Below are positions 1-10,022 of a stretch of DNA of 27,500 nt, one piece after another. The DNA is taken from positions 4,422,827 through 4,450,326 of the forward strand of contig CM022668.1 in the NCBI GenBank assembly GCA_012295275.1, written 5' to 3'. The notes under the pieces are model-generated. The model saw nothing but the letters and a program-made list of their open reading frames with translations. It ran no database searches and was not told where the DNA came from. Within the stretch, counting starts at the first letter, position 1. The number at the start of each line of letters is the position of its first letter. Position numbers and translations under genes: made by a program. Source of the stretch: Chrysomallon squamiferum (taxonomy: Eukaryota; Mollusca; Gastropoda; Neomphalida; Peltospiridae).

Positions 1-56
1 TGTTATGATTATTATTACTATTATTATTATTATTAGCAGTAGTAGTATTAGTATTA

Positions 57-94
<38 letters not shown>

Positions 95-219
95 TATTAC
101 TATTATTATTAGCAGTAGTAGTATTAGTAGTGTTACTGTTATTATTATTATTATTATTACTATTATTACTATTATTATTATTATTAGCAGTAGTAGTATT
201 AGTAGTATTACTGTTACTA

Positions 220-250
<31 letters not shown>

Positions 251-340
251 TATTACTATTATTATTAGCAGTAGTAGTATTAGTAGTGTTACTGTTATTA
301 TTATTATTACTGTTATTGTTGTTGTTGTTGTAGTTGTTGT
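1..340. repeat. Interrupted (TTA)n tract with higher-order repeat
   Basis: Mostly TTA triplets. A motif around TTAGCAGTAGTAGTATTAG recurs near 30, 107, 182 and 264, so a unit of roughly 75-80 bp is tandemly repeated about four times inside the microsatellite. It ends in TTG triplets just before the first receptor exon and forms the intron upstream of that exon. Poly-leucine reading frames here are repeat artefacts. Confidence 0.85.
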
Positions 341-355
341 TGTTGTAACTGGCAG

Positions 356-480
356 GTTTCGGTGTGGTGTCGGAGACAGAGTTGAGGTCAGATCTGATGA
401 CGAACTACTCGAGCAAAGTGCGTCCCGCGGGGACAGTCAACGTGCAGCTCCTCTTTCAGCTCCTCACAGTCAACTTGCTG
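356..480 (+). CDS. Receptor exon: start of the ligand-binding domain
   Basis: 125 nt, entered in phase 1 after a GGCAG acceptor and left in phase 0 at a GTGAGT donor. It encodes FGVVSETELRSDLMTNYSSK and continues VRPAGTVNVQLLFQLLTVNLL. The TNYSSKVRP segment is typical of the N-terminal helix and loop of nicotinic-like subunits. The initiator ATG and signal peptide are not in the window. Confidence 0.88.
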
Positions 481-1182
481 GTGAGTGTCGGGCTGGGCGT
501 GGTCGGTCACTGAACCCCTCCCAGAGTTACTTGACGAGGGGTGGGGGGGCAAGATATTACATCACCTTGTAACTCGTTAACACACAAATCAGGATAGATA
601 TAAACAATGCGTGTCAAAAGTCTGAATATTATCTTGTGGTAGTTTTATTACGATTGGTTACCAACCTTTGCTAATAATAAAGGATATTTTTTGTTTAAAT
701 AGTTAGTTTCTGTTTCAGTTTCGAAATCGTCCATGACGTCACATATTTTATGATGTCAAAGATCAGTTATGTTTTCTTTTATCATAGTTCAGTAGAAGGT
801 TTTGAGGCGTTTGCATATTTTATTTTATTTTTTTGTTTTATTTAATATTATTTTATTTTAATTTTATTTTATATTTGTTATTCTGCAGTTATAATTAGTT
901 ATTAAGCAAAACTTTGCGTCGAAGTCAGTTAAAGTCAGAAGGAACTATTGAGAAAATTATTAATTATGTTTATGTGTAGTATAAACCACCAAACCTACCA
1001 CCAGCCAAAATGATCATCTCCATCATCATTTTTCTGTCTATAACGCACTGATGAAAAGATATTGCTTCTTTCTAAGAATAACTGACAAGACTCGACAAAA
1101 TTTAAAAAGATCCTAATAAATGTTAAAATAAATCAAATATTAACCACAAATTATCCCAGTTTTACATTAACTGTTATTAGAT

Positions 1183-1213
<31 letters not shown>

Positions 1214-1559
1214 GTACACCCTAACAAATAATAACCAGTTTTATTTTTTTGTTTTTTATAATCCTGATTTGAGGGAGGAAATCCGATTCTAATTATAATA
1301 TTCAGATATTCAATGCTTCGTAATTATTAGAAGATTAGTTTTGTATAATTAAATGTTTACTTGTCTTTCGTTTCAGGATGCCAGAACACAAACATTCTCT
1401 GTTTCTGGAATATTTACCATGGTGAGTATAATTTGGAAATAACTTTTAGTCATTATAACTGACTTATCGATTCTCGTGCATAAATTATGTTAATTATAAT
1501 CTGTTACAGTGCTTTATGATTATTATTTTTATTGTTGTTGTTTTTATTATTATTATTAA

Positions 1560-1600
<41 letters not shown>

Positions 1601-2255
1601 TTATTATTGTTATTGTTATTGTTATTGTTATTATTATTATTATTATTATTATTCTGGTTATTATTATTAACATTATAGCCACCTACGTAAACTGCTCATA
1701 CAGAAGTTAAATTGTTAACATTTGGAAACACAATGAAAAATCTTTACCGCATTAAAATAATCCCTTCCAGTGTTTTATTGAAATCAGGTCAAGCAAACAG
1801 AACTTTTAAAAGTATTATGTTCACCTATGAACATCGGATATGTTGTTATATTCCCCCTGTGAAATAAACTAATTAACTCACACTGTGAGGTCAGCCTCGT
1901 AACAAAGACGTGCGCTTTTTGCGTGTTGATGTCTTCCTATCCGTGACGTTCAGTGCTAATCCGTTTGTACTTGTTACCATGTTCATAATACACAGCTAGG
2001 TAAACAGAAACTAGACACACCGATGAACTTGTAGATATATAATCAGAGGGAGAAGCCGACAGACAGACAGATAGACAGACAGACAGTCAGATAGATAGAG
2101 AGAAAGATAGATAGACATATAGACAGTTGGAAAGACAGACATTTTCTACATAGCAACTTACCTATGTATTTATATTTCTTTATCTCTCTGTTTTTCTGTA
2201 TATCTGCCTGCCAGCCTACCTACCCATCTACCTATCTATCTATACTGTTTATTTT

Positions 2256-2291
<36 letters not shown>

Positions 2292-2342
2292 CTCACATAA
2301 TATCTTTCTGAGAGAGAGAGAGAAAGAAAGAGAGAAAGAGAG

Positions 2343-2394
<52 letters not shown>

Positions 2395-2847
2395 TCTAAC
2401 AGCCTCCATTTTAAAGAGAGAGAGAGCAGAGAATATGTTTATGAGAGAGAGAGAGAGAGATTATCATTTTGTCTAATAAACATCAATGGCTAGCATCAGT
2501 AACAATTAGGAAACCAATTATTTTGTCACTTAGTGTCACTGCGGATAGAACACATTCTGTAGTCACACGTTGATGATTTCATTCTTTTCTGTCTACAGCT
2601 TCGACCATCACTGTCATTATTTTCTCTTGTTGCTGTTATTGACGATATTATTATTAGAACTGTTGTTATTATTGCTCATGTTCTTCAGGTTGTTGTTGCT
2701 GTTGTTGTTGTTATTGTTGTTGTTGTTGTTGCTGTTATTATTATTATTATTTGCTCTTTTATTGTTGCGGTTGTTGTTGCTGCTCTTGTTGCTGGTATTA
2801 ATGTATTATTATTATCATGATTATTATTAGTACCACTATAATTGTCA

Positions 2848-2894
<47 letters not shown>

Positions 2895-3154
2895 GTTATT
2901 GTTGTTATTGTTATTATTACTGTCATTGTTATTATTATTATTTAGGTGTGGCACGAAACTCGTCTTGTTTGGAACGAGGCTAACTATGGAGGAATAAAAT
3001 TTATTTTTGCAACTGGGACTGATGTCTGGAAACCAGCATTCGTCGTGGAGAACTCGTCAGTACTTTCATAATCATTTTTAATATACCTGTGTGTTGATTT
3101 ACATAAATATATATAAATGTATGTATGTGTGTGTGTGTGTGTGTGTGTGTATGT

Positions 3155-3247
<93 letters not shown>

Positions 3248-4143
3248 GTATCCAAGTCAATACAGTTTTGTCCCAAAAAGATATTTTAGAAATTTTTCTA
3301 ATCATCAATAATCAACAGAGATTGGAAAACATACATACATTCATTCATACATACATACATTATAGCATATATACATACATTTACTAGGTTGCACATCTTA
3401 TTAGTTACATTAGGTAATTATTTTATTATTATATTTTAGGTGTCATATCTTTATTATGCTATATAAGGATTATTATATGTTGTATATGTTTATTATTGCA
3501 TAATAGGTGTCATATCTTTATTACTATATGTTAAGTTTCATGTCTCTGTTATTTATATTTTATGTATAATATAGTTTGTATTATTTATGTGTTATTATAT
3601 TATTATATATTATGTTTCATTTCTTTGTTAATAATGTTATATAATGTCTTTAGCATTGTGCACTTATTACTATTATTATTGTTAAATTTGTTTACCATCA
3701 CATGATTATCTCAAAAGTATTATATTATTTATATTTCAATATTTCAACGAAAGTACAATAGTAAAAATATTTCAGTATCCATGTAATATTGTTAATTTTT
3801 CAATATCGGTGTAATATGATTAATATTTGAACATCAGTGCAATGTTATAAATATTTCACTACAATGCAGAATTGTTAATATTTCATTAACTATGGAGTTA
3901 ATATTTCGGTATCAGTTAATATTATTAATATTTCAATATCAGTTAATATTGGTAACATTCCTGTATTAATGAATATTTTATATTCCAGTATCAAATATTA
4001 TTAATATTTCAGTGTCAGTATTAATGTCGTTAATATTTCATTATTATTATTATTATTTCATCCATGTAATATTATTATCTCAGTGTAATATTACATTATC
4101 CAGTATAAATTTATATTTCTCGTGTAATATTAAGAATATTTCA

Positions 4144-4185
<42 letters not shown>

Positions 4186-4233
4186 CATTATTATTATTAT
4201 TTATATCCATTATTAACGATTATTGTTATTATT

Positions 4234-4271
<38 letters not shown>

Positions 4272-4295
4272 TATATCCAGTATCAACGATCTCGG

Positions 4296-4328
<33 letters not shown>

Positions 4329-4383
4329 CTCAGTGTAATATTATTTATATCCAGTATCAACGATCTCGGTGTTATATTTCACC

Positions 4384-4444
<61 letters not shown>

Positions 4445-4799
4445 CTCAGTGTAATATGATTTATATTCCAGTATCAACGATCTCGGTGTGATATCGGACT
4501 CGGAGGTACCGCTACGTATCGACCAAACGGGGGAGGTGGTCTGGAATCCACCCGGTATCTACGCGACCCACTGCGATATTGACATTGCCTACTACCCGTT
4601 TGATACCCAGGAGTGTTACCTGAAGCTGCAGAGCATAGGGTACAACCTGGTAGAGCTGAACATGACGGTGTTTGGAAACGGGGTGGATTTAAACGACTAC
4701 AAGCCTAACGGAGAGTGGGACATGATTGAAGCAAAGTCACTGAGGTAGGGATTCGCTCTTGATGATGATGGCGATGATGGTGCTGGTCGTAATGATGGC

Positions 4800-4832
<33 letters not shown>

Positions 4833-5174
4833 AATAATAATAATAATAAAAAAACAACAACAATAATAAAAACATCTATATCACCATCAGAAGCATTACT
4901 ATAAATGATTGCAGTACTAATAAAAGTAGTAAAAGTATATTAGACGTAATGATGTTTATTATTATCGAAAAATTATATGTCTGTATTACTATCGCCATCA
5001 TTATCGTCATCATCGTCTTCATATTTCTAATGATAATGTTCATCATCATAATCATTTTATCAATATCAATATTATCATCATTGTCATTATTATTATTATT
5101 ATTATTATTGTCATTATTCATCATCATCATTATTATTATTATAATTATTATTATTACTTTATTATATTTATTCC

Positions 5175-5258
<84 letters not shown>

Positions 5259-6644
5259 TTTGTTGTTATTATTATTGTTGTTGTTGTTGTCGTTATCAGA
5301 TCTATTGTAACCGGTTCTGTGGACGCAAACTCGTACTCCAGCGTTCTCTTCAAGTTCAAGATGACGCGGAAAGCTCAGTACTACGGCATGAACGTCGTGC
5401 TTCCCATCATGGTGCTGTCAGTGCTGTCGTCGATGGTGTTCATACTTCCGCCGGAGTCTGGTGAAAAGATGGGCTTCTCGCTCACCGTTCTGCTGGCGTT
5501 TGCAGTGCTGCTGACGTTAATCTCCGACAGCATGCCCACGACGTCGAGATCCACGTCCATCATGGGTTCGTTTACGTTGACAACATTGTTGTTCAGATGA
5601 TCGGAAATTTCGTCATCTTTGTTGTTGTTGTTATTAGTAGTATTAGTATTAGTATTACTATAACTACCAACATTACCATCAGCATACACAGCATAAATCA
5701 ATGGAGGGTTTGATAATGTAATGTCAAATATATTCATACTATGCAAGATCCACATGCATACACATCCACACACAGAGACAGATAGATAAATAAACAGACA
5801 GACAGACAGACAGACAGATCGATATTGCCATGGATTGTATGCAGTTTGAACTGTAACTGATCTGGCGAATTGACGCTCTTTTTTTTTTTTTTTTTTTTCC
5901 TTTCATCTGATGTTTTTAGTTTCAACAGTGATCTGTCTTTATTAATTATAAAGTTATACATAAATTTGGACGGCGAGAAAGTCTATGAAAAAATGAATAA
6001 AATGGGAAGAATTTAAAAAATAATAATAATAAAAAAAAATATTAGAAAAAACAAAAACAACGCAGATTAGCGGAAAAGGTGGATGTTTAAAAGTAAAACT
6101 TTAAATGTTTATTATTGTTATTCATGATCATGTATTACAGTTAATCCTGTTGGGCTTTTTTTTTATCTTCTTTTTCTTGATATTATTTTTATTACTGCTG
6201 TTATTGTTGTTGTTGTTGTTGATAAAACCGTTGTTATTTTATACAGGAGTGTATCTTGGCTGTATTCTCTGCCTCAGCGGGTTAAGTGTCATAGCCTCGG
6301 TCTGGATCATGGTCGTGTTCACACGTGACGAGAACTCGGTTGTGCCAAGGTTGACCCAGAAAATCGTCAAAGTTGCGGCAACGATTATGCTCGTTCCGGG
6401 TTACTTGCCATGCACTAGCAAACAAAACAGAATCAATGGAGGTGGGCTTGATGACGTAATCGAAGAAAAGGACAGTAAAAGTGCAGAAAACGCGAGATCG
6501 AAGAAGCACCTGGCGTGGAGTCCGATGGATTATTCTCTCACGTGGAAAGACGTCGCTTTTATTTCAGACTGTATATTTTTTAGACTGTACATGTTAGCTG
6601 TGGTATCCGTGACTTTGGTCTGTTTTTTGATGCTTGGAGTCTAA
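356..6644 (+). CDS. Cys-loop ligand-gated ion channel subunit (nicotinic receptor-like), 5' partial, six exons
   Basis: Subunit of a pentameric neurotransmitter-gated channel of the plasma membrane. Exons are 356-480, 1377-1421, 2946-3055, 4472-4744, 5300-5565 and 6247-6644; all introns are GT-AG and all junction phases agree, giving about 405 residues. Visible in order: N-terminal helix region ending TNYSSKVRP; beta-strand residues WHETRLVW and VWKPAF; loop-B-like VVWNPPGIY; Cys-loop CDIDIAYYPFDTQEC (13 residues between the cysteines); M1; M2 beginning GEKMGFSLTVLLAFAVLL; M3; a short cytoplasmic loop of about 75 residues; M4; stop. The signal-peptide exon is missing to the left, because exon 356 starts with two bases of a split codon. 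The GEK motif is the cation-selective signature. No adjacent cysteine pair is seen in loop C, so it does not look like a classical alpha subunit. The ligand is unknown. Confidence 0.93.
481..1376 (+). other. Receptor intron 1 of the window
   Basis: AT-rich intron. It contains a palindromic CRE-type octamer TGACGTCA at 734-741 and an (AAAT)n tract near 1180-1213. No other gene signal was seen. Confidence 0.8.
1377..1421 (+). CDS. Receptor exon of 45 nt
   Basis: A small phase 0-0 exon encoding DARTQTFSVSGIFTM, between a TTTCAG acceptor and a GTGAGT donor. In Cys-loop receptors this corresponds to the short exon covering the early beta-strands (the segment that in nicotinic subunits reads like DEKNQ...L). 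It joins LLTVNLL before it and VWHETRLVW after it without a frame break. Confidence 0.87.
1422..2945 (+). other. Receptor intron 2, largely simple repeats
   Basis: Contains a (TTA)n tract at about 1515-1665, GACA/GATA tracts at 2057-2120, (CT)n at 2263-2286, (GA)n at 2310-2390 and 2415-2461, and mixed TTG/TTA at 2625-2945 running up to the next exon's acceptor. Part of 1700-2050 is non-repetitive, but no coding signal was seen there. Confidence 0.8.
2946..3055 (+). CDS. Receptor exon: WHETRLVW to loop A
   Basis: 110 nt, phase 0 in and phase 2 out. It encodes VWHETRLVWNEANYGG and continues IKFIFATGTDVWKPAFVVEN plus two bases of Ser. The W-x4-L-x-W and VWKP motifs are family hallmarks. I chose the GTCAGT donor at 3056. 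The alternative GTACTT at 3060 leaves phase 0, which does not match the single-base entry of the following exon. Confidence 0.85.
3117..3245. repeat. Compound dinucleotide microsatellite TG-AG-TA-AG
   Basis: Four adjacent dinucleotide tracts: (TG)n, (AG)n, (TA)n, (AG)n. The long CVCV, ERER and IYIY reading frames on both strands are products of this repeat and not proteins. Confidence 0.95.
3735..4140. repeat. Degenerate AT-rich minisatellite, roughly 30-40 bp unit
   Basis: Variants of AATATTTCAGTATCAGTGTAAT recur about ten times. One unit (3979-3995, TTATATTCCAGTATCAA) matches the real acceptor and first exonic bases of receptor exon 4 at 4461-4477, so the splice site and this satellite share an origin. 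Confidence 0.65.
4271..4298 (+). pseudogene. Decoy copy 1 of the receptor exon-4 acceptor and start
   Basis: TTATATCCAG followed by 18 bases identical to the exon-4 start (TATCAACGATCTCGGTGT), then TTA repeats. It has acceptor-like character. Entered in the correct phase it would encode SINDLGV, then poly-Ile, and stop at a TAA near 4337-4339. Confidence 0.8.
4345..4372 (+). pseudogene. Decoy copy 2 of the receptor exon-4 acceptor and start
   Basis: The same 28-bp segment as the copy at 4271, followed by TATATTTCACC and a long (TTA)n tract. In phase it would again read SINDLGVI, then poly-Ile, then stop shortly before the genuine exon. It lies about 117 bp upstream of the true acceptor. Confidence 0.8.
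4472..4744 (+). CDS. Receptor exon: loop B, Cys-loop and loop C region
   Basis: 273 nt, phase 2 in and phase 2 out. It encodes INDLGVISDSEVPLRIDQTG, then EVVWNPPGIYATHCDIDIAY and the rest of the Cys-loop (YPFDTQEC), ending GEWDMIEAKSL. The C-x13-C loop with YPFD is the family signature. Codon use is GC-richer than the flanking introns. Donor GTAGGG at 4745. No adjacent Cys-Cys is present where alpha subunits carry it. Confidence 0.92.
4745..5299 (+). other. Receptor intron 4, trinucleotide repeats
   Basis: (GAT)n with (AAT)n at 4762-4870, then a mixed ATC/ATT stretch and (TTA)n from about 5085 to 5290, running straight into the next acceptor (GTTATCAG). Nothing else was seen. Confidence 0.85.
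5300..5565 (+). CDS. Receptor exon: pre-M1, M1 and M2 pore helix
   Basis: 266 nt, phase 2 in and phase 1 out. It encodes SIVTGSVDANSYSSVLFKFK, M1 (GMNVVLPIMVLSVLSSMVFI), then LPPESGEKM and the pore helix GFSLTVLLAFAVLLTLISDS with MPTTSRSTSIM. M2 numbering from GEK gives Glu at -1', Gly at 2', Thr at 6', Leu at 9', Val at 13' and Asp at 20'. The 2' Gly is unusual, since Thr or Ser is common there. The donor GTTCGT is weak, but the junction G-GA restores the frame into M3. Confidence 0.92.
5566..6246 (+). other. Receptor intron 5
   Basis: Contains (TTG/TTAG)n at 5620-5655, a (GACA)n tract around 5776-5818, an 18-20 T tract near 5879-5898, and a T-rich stretch before the TATACAG acceptor. No coding signal was seen. 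Confidence 0.8.
6247..6644 (+). CDS. Receptor last exon: M3, cytoplasmic loop, M4 and stop
   Basis: 398 nt, entered in phase 1, TAA at 6642-6644. M3 reads VYLGCILCLSGLSVIASVWI. A loop of about 75 residues, with an acidic/basic centre (LDDVIEEKDSKSAENARSKK), leads to WKDVAFISDCIFFRLYMLAV and the M4 end CFLMLGV. The loop is short for a nicotinic-type subunit. The WKDVA segment matches the usual position of the helix before M4. Confidence 0.92.
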
Positions 6645-6650
6645 CTAGAG

Positions 6651-6656
6651 AATAAA
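6651..6656 (+). terminator. Candidate polyadenylation signal AATAAA
   Basis: An AATAAA starts seven bases after the receptor stop codon. Others follow at 7051-7056 and 7079-7084, so a longer 3' UTR is equally possible. The close site would give an unusually short 3' UTR. Confidence 0.45.
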
Positions 6657-6659
6657 TGC

Positions 6660-6878
6660 TGGTTTTGGTAAAATAATGCTGAGTTAGAATGGAGGAAATT
6701 ACGGCAAGGAAGAATCTATGATAGTGGTACTTCCGGTGTCTTGCCAGATGTGTATAATTTGCTTCATGTCCGATCATTTGTTTCTTGTAGTCTTCCCTTT
6801 GAGTAATTCAAGACGAATCTTATGTAACACTTATAAAATAACATGCATATTTATATTCATATTCATTATATTATTATT

Positions 6879-6911
<33 letters not shown>

Positions 6912-7911
6912 GACATCATAATTATTTAACAAAAAATTAATATTAAAAAAAAAAAAAAAAAACCAGGTCACATCATTGCTATCGCTATTGTCCATTGTAA
7001 CGAATAGGGAGCCGACTTATTTCTGAACACATTCCAAAGAAATAACCCAAAATAAACCATTCGTTATATTCTCTGAAAAATAAACTTAACCTGTTCGAAA
7101 GAAAAAAAGCAAAATGAGCCATTCGTTATAATTATTAAAAATAAACTTCACAAAACTAATGGACGCATTTCTCAGTGACGTCATTATGTACAGAAGACAA
7201 AAATATTTTATTTTATTCTCATCACTTAATCACGTTATTTATTATTTATTTTTATGCTTATTAACGTAAATGAAAATATAAAATCATAATTATTTACATT
7301 TTTACACATAAATGCGGTGGTATCTGTTTTTGATAAAATAGATGTGGAATTTGTTGTTATTAAGGATACTGCCAGAAACAGTGTCATAGATATATTTGAT
7401 TGTGTATATATTGTGATTGTTATTTATTATAATTAAGTTAATATAAATTTTACACTCTGTGAGAAAGCCTGGGATATATATATAAAATAAAAAAATAAAA
7501 AAAATAAAATCACTTTCTGCTAATTATTGGATGTAATATAATATTTATTATGACAAGAATGATAAACAGTTTATTATTATTGCTTGTATTTTAGTGTTTT
7601 ATTTCAGTTATTTCTAATTTTGTCTGCCTGTTTGTTCATCAGTTCTTGTAACACTAAAATATTGTAAGAAGAACTGCTGATCGAATTAGATGAATTAATA
7701 TTTGAACAGTGAAAAAAATAAAAATAAGGGACATAACCTGAATTTGTTTTGAAAGCTGTTTTGATTTTATGAGTTATCTCCCGTATTCCATACGCATTAT
7801 TATTTGAAAACGGAATCATTCCAGTGTCAGTTTCGAATCGTTTGTTGTGAAAAGCAAACTGTTTATATTATTATTGTAATATTACTAGAATAAGTTTCTC
7901 AAAAGATGGCA

Positions 7912-7948
<37 letters not shown>

Positions 7949-8400
7949 AAAATAGATAAAAAACAACAACTATTAATTAAAAATTAAAAATGATAAATTT
8001 CATAAAATGTCTTATTGTTTGCTAACATCATAAGCTAATACTCAGATGGAAGATATTTTTAAAATGAACTACTTAGATAAACAATAATAATTGTAACAAC
8101 CACACCAAACAAATAAAAAAAGAAATAAATAATAAATAAAAAAGAATCTATATATATGCAACAAACTGTAAATCTTATGAATTCCCTTCAAGAACTAAAG
8201 GATGTTTTGATGCAACTAAAATACGACTACCATTTTCTCCCCCCCAAAAAATGTTTTGTTAATAATAATATTAATAACTACAATCATATTACATTTAAAT
8301 GACACAAAAAAAGAGTGTACAACTGTTTAATATTCGCTTGATTATTAAGAATAAATTAAATTTAACTGAAGGTCTTATGAGTTTTATTTATGAGTTTTAT
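6660..8400. other. AT-rich intergenic spacer
   Basis: Contains (CAT)n at 6874-6912, A tracts at 6943-6962 and 7913-7946 (about 34 A), and a CRE-type TGACGTCA at 7176-7183. CCATTCGTTATA occurs at 7057 and 7119, a 62-bp tandem duplication. No exon with supporting splice sites was recognised. A signal exon for the micro-exons that follow was looked for and not found. Confidence 0.65.
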
Positions 8401-8425
8401 TTATTTTTTATTTTTCATATTACAG

Positions 8426-8437
8426 CTCCTACAACAA
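8426..8437 (+). pseudogene. Micro-exon copy with damaged donor (upstream cluster)
   Basis: CTCCTACAACAA after a TATTACAG acceptor, the same 12-nt unit as in gene A. The donor is ATAAGT instead of GTAAGT (A at +1). It lies about 2 kb upstream of the gene A signal exon, so it belongs to a different, earlier family member or a remnant of one. Confidence 0.6.
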
Positions 8438-8820
8438 ATAAGTGTAAAATTGTAACTATTAATTTAGTGCAAACATACATTACAAGAATACATTCATACG
8501 TAAATACAGACACACATAGATAAAAAAACACATTATTTTAGAAACATACAATTTCTAACATATTTCATCCAACGTAATTTAGTTGTTAGGTTATAAAATA
8601 CATACAAAAACATTTAATACATTTATACAGGAATTAATTTATATTACTGTTTATATACAGTATATGTATAGATGTATGTATGTATGTATAATGTGATACT
8701 TATATGTGAAAATATAAAACAAATAGCATGTATATATATATATTGGTTCTAATTTATTAAAATGCTGTAAAAAATAAAATAAAAATATCCTACTTGAATC
8801 TATTTTTGTTCATTTTAAAG

Positions 8821-8832
8821 AGCCTACAACAA
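8821..8832 (+). CDS. Micro-exon, intact splice sites (upstream cluster)
   Basis: AGCCTACAACAA between a CATTTTAAAG acceptor and a GTAAGA donor: 12 nt, phase 1-1. Entered after an A it would encode Lys-Pro-Thr-Thr. It supports a third family member upstream of gene A. No signal exon was found for it. Confidence 0.5.
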
Positions 8833-9271
8833 GTAAGATATCTAATATAATACATACAAACATTTATAAATACAGGAATAGGTATTCATATATGTATGTA
8901 TATGTATGATGCATATATATATATATATATGCTAAATATATTTCATACAGATATCTACAGCCAGATATTTTGTTTTTACCTAGTTTTGTTTTTACCTAGT
9001 TTATAAAATATAAATATTCATTATACACTAATTTATAAAACTAATTTTTATTGTTTATATATAGATGAAGATAGATAGATAGATTGATAGATAGACAGAT
9101 AGACACAAGCGCACGCTTGTATAAATCTCTCTATCTGTCTATCCATGTCGCTTTCTGCTTGTCCGTCCCTCTATCTGTCTATATCTATCTCTATAGATCT
9201 ATCTGTGCATTATCTCTGAAATTTCGGTGATGAAATATAAAATTTTCATAAAATTGTTCAGTTCATTACAG

Positions 9272-9283
9272 CTACTCCAAAAG
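9272..9283 (+). CDS. Divergent micro-exon (upstream cluster)
   Basis: CTACTCCAAAAG between TCATTACAG and GTAAAT: 12 nt, phase 1-1. It would encode Thr-Thr-Pro-Lys after an A. The size, phase and Thr/Pro content fit the family, but the sequence is divergent. Confidence 0.4.
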
Positions 9284-9422
9284 GTAAATTTTTTATGTAC
9301 TTATTTTACGTCAATATATACACGGATATAAAATGACAGACTGATGAACAGACGCACTGTCAAGCAGTTCACCAAGGAGAACTAACACTGAATTACAATA
9401 AATACGTCACTTCCTCTTTTAG

Positions 9423-9487
9423 GGGACCCTGTGCATGTTGGAATTCATTTTGGCATTTTAACTTCGAACTCGAATACACATAGATAA
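9423..9487 (+). CDS. Possible last exon of the upstream family member
   Basis: A strong pyrimidine-rich acceptor (CTTCCTCTTTTAG) is followed, in the phase left by the 9272 micro-exon, by an open frame encoding GDPVHVGIHFGILTSNSNTH plus Arg and a TAA at 9485-9487. A short open frame in AT-rich DNA can arise by chance, so this is tentative. Confidence 0.25.
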
Positions 9488-9569
9488 AGAAACTCTCGAA
9501 GTAGTTTAAGTGTTTGAAATATCCTCATTTGTTTCTTTTGTTTTAATAATTTATATATACCCCAAAACT

Positions 9570-9616
9570 GGCCTGACATACCCCGGGGTGGGGCAGGTGG
9601 AGTGACCCTTGGGTAC
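9570..9616. other. Small GC-rich patch
   Basis: CCCCGGGGTGGGGCAGGTGG stands out from the surrounding AT-rich DNA in the spacer upstream of gene A. It includes an E-box-like CAGGTG. The function is unknown. Confidence 0.3.
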
Positions 9617-9779
9617 AGATTAGGACAACGCAGACACGCAAGATAAATACTGTCAAATAAGCACAGAGTTGCTTCAAATTAACCTGGAGTGTAACTGGTA
9701 AACATTTAAATCAAAACCAACAACATAAAACGAATGCAACACAAATATCGTTATTGTGTTTCGGTAAACTGCAGCAAAG

Positions 9780-9942
9780 GCATATGTGCATAATTACTTG
9801 AATACTGAAATAGAAAGAGATGGAAATAAAAAGACAGACAGTGTCTGTTAGTAAGTCAAAGAGAGAGAGAGAGAGAGAACTTTACAGAAACAGATGGAAA
9901 AGCGAAATACAGAGTGACAGAAGAAATAAGTTATGGACATAG

Positions 9943-10022
<80 letters not shown>

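Larger units (their letters stand above)
3056..4471 (+). other. Receptor intron 3 with satellite-like repeats and acceptor copies
   Basis: Contains a compound TG/AG/TA/AG microsatellite (about 3120-3244), a CATA tract (3330-3380), a repeated TAGGTGTCATATCTTTATTA segment (3437 and 3505), a degenerate AATATTTCAGTATC-type minisatellite (about 3735-4140), and three (TTA)n tracts. The TTA tracts are interleaved with copies of the exon-4 start. Confidence 0.8.

Noticed and set aside
130-333. Open frames made of poly-Leu, poly-Ile, poly-Asn or poly-Tyr across TTA/TAA tracts (also near 1516, 2570, 4012, 4949, 11714, 12373, 14251, 16303, 20996)
   Set aside because: They follow directly from triplet repeats lacking stop codons, with no coding signature outside the repeat.
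3056-3061. Alternative receptor donor GTACTT at 3060
   Set aside because: It leaves phase 0, but the next exon needs phase 2; GTCAGT at 3056 joins in frame.
3091-3387. ER/IY/CV and HT-rich frames over dinucleotide and CATA repeats (also 9848, 15427, 17183-17809, 22085, 26501)
   Set aside because: Artefacts of GA, TA, CA and CATA repeats on either strand.
5381-5773. 130-codon minus-strand frame
   Set aside because: It is antisense to the M1-M2 receptor exon and extends into intron repeats; a shadow frame.
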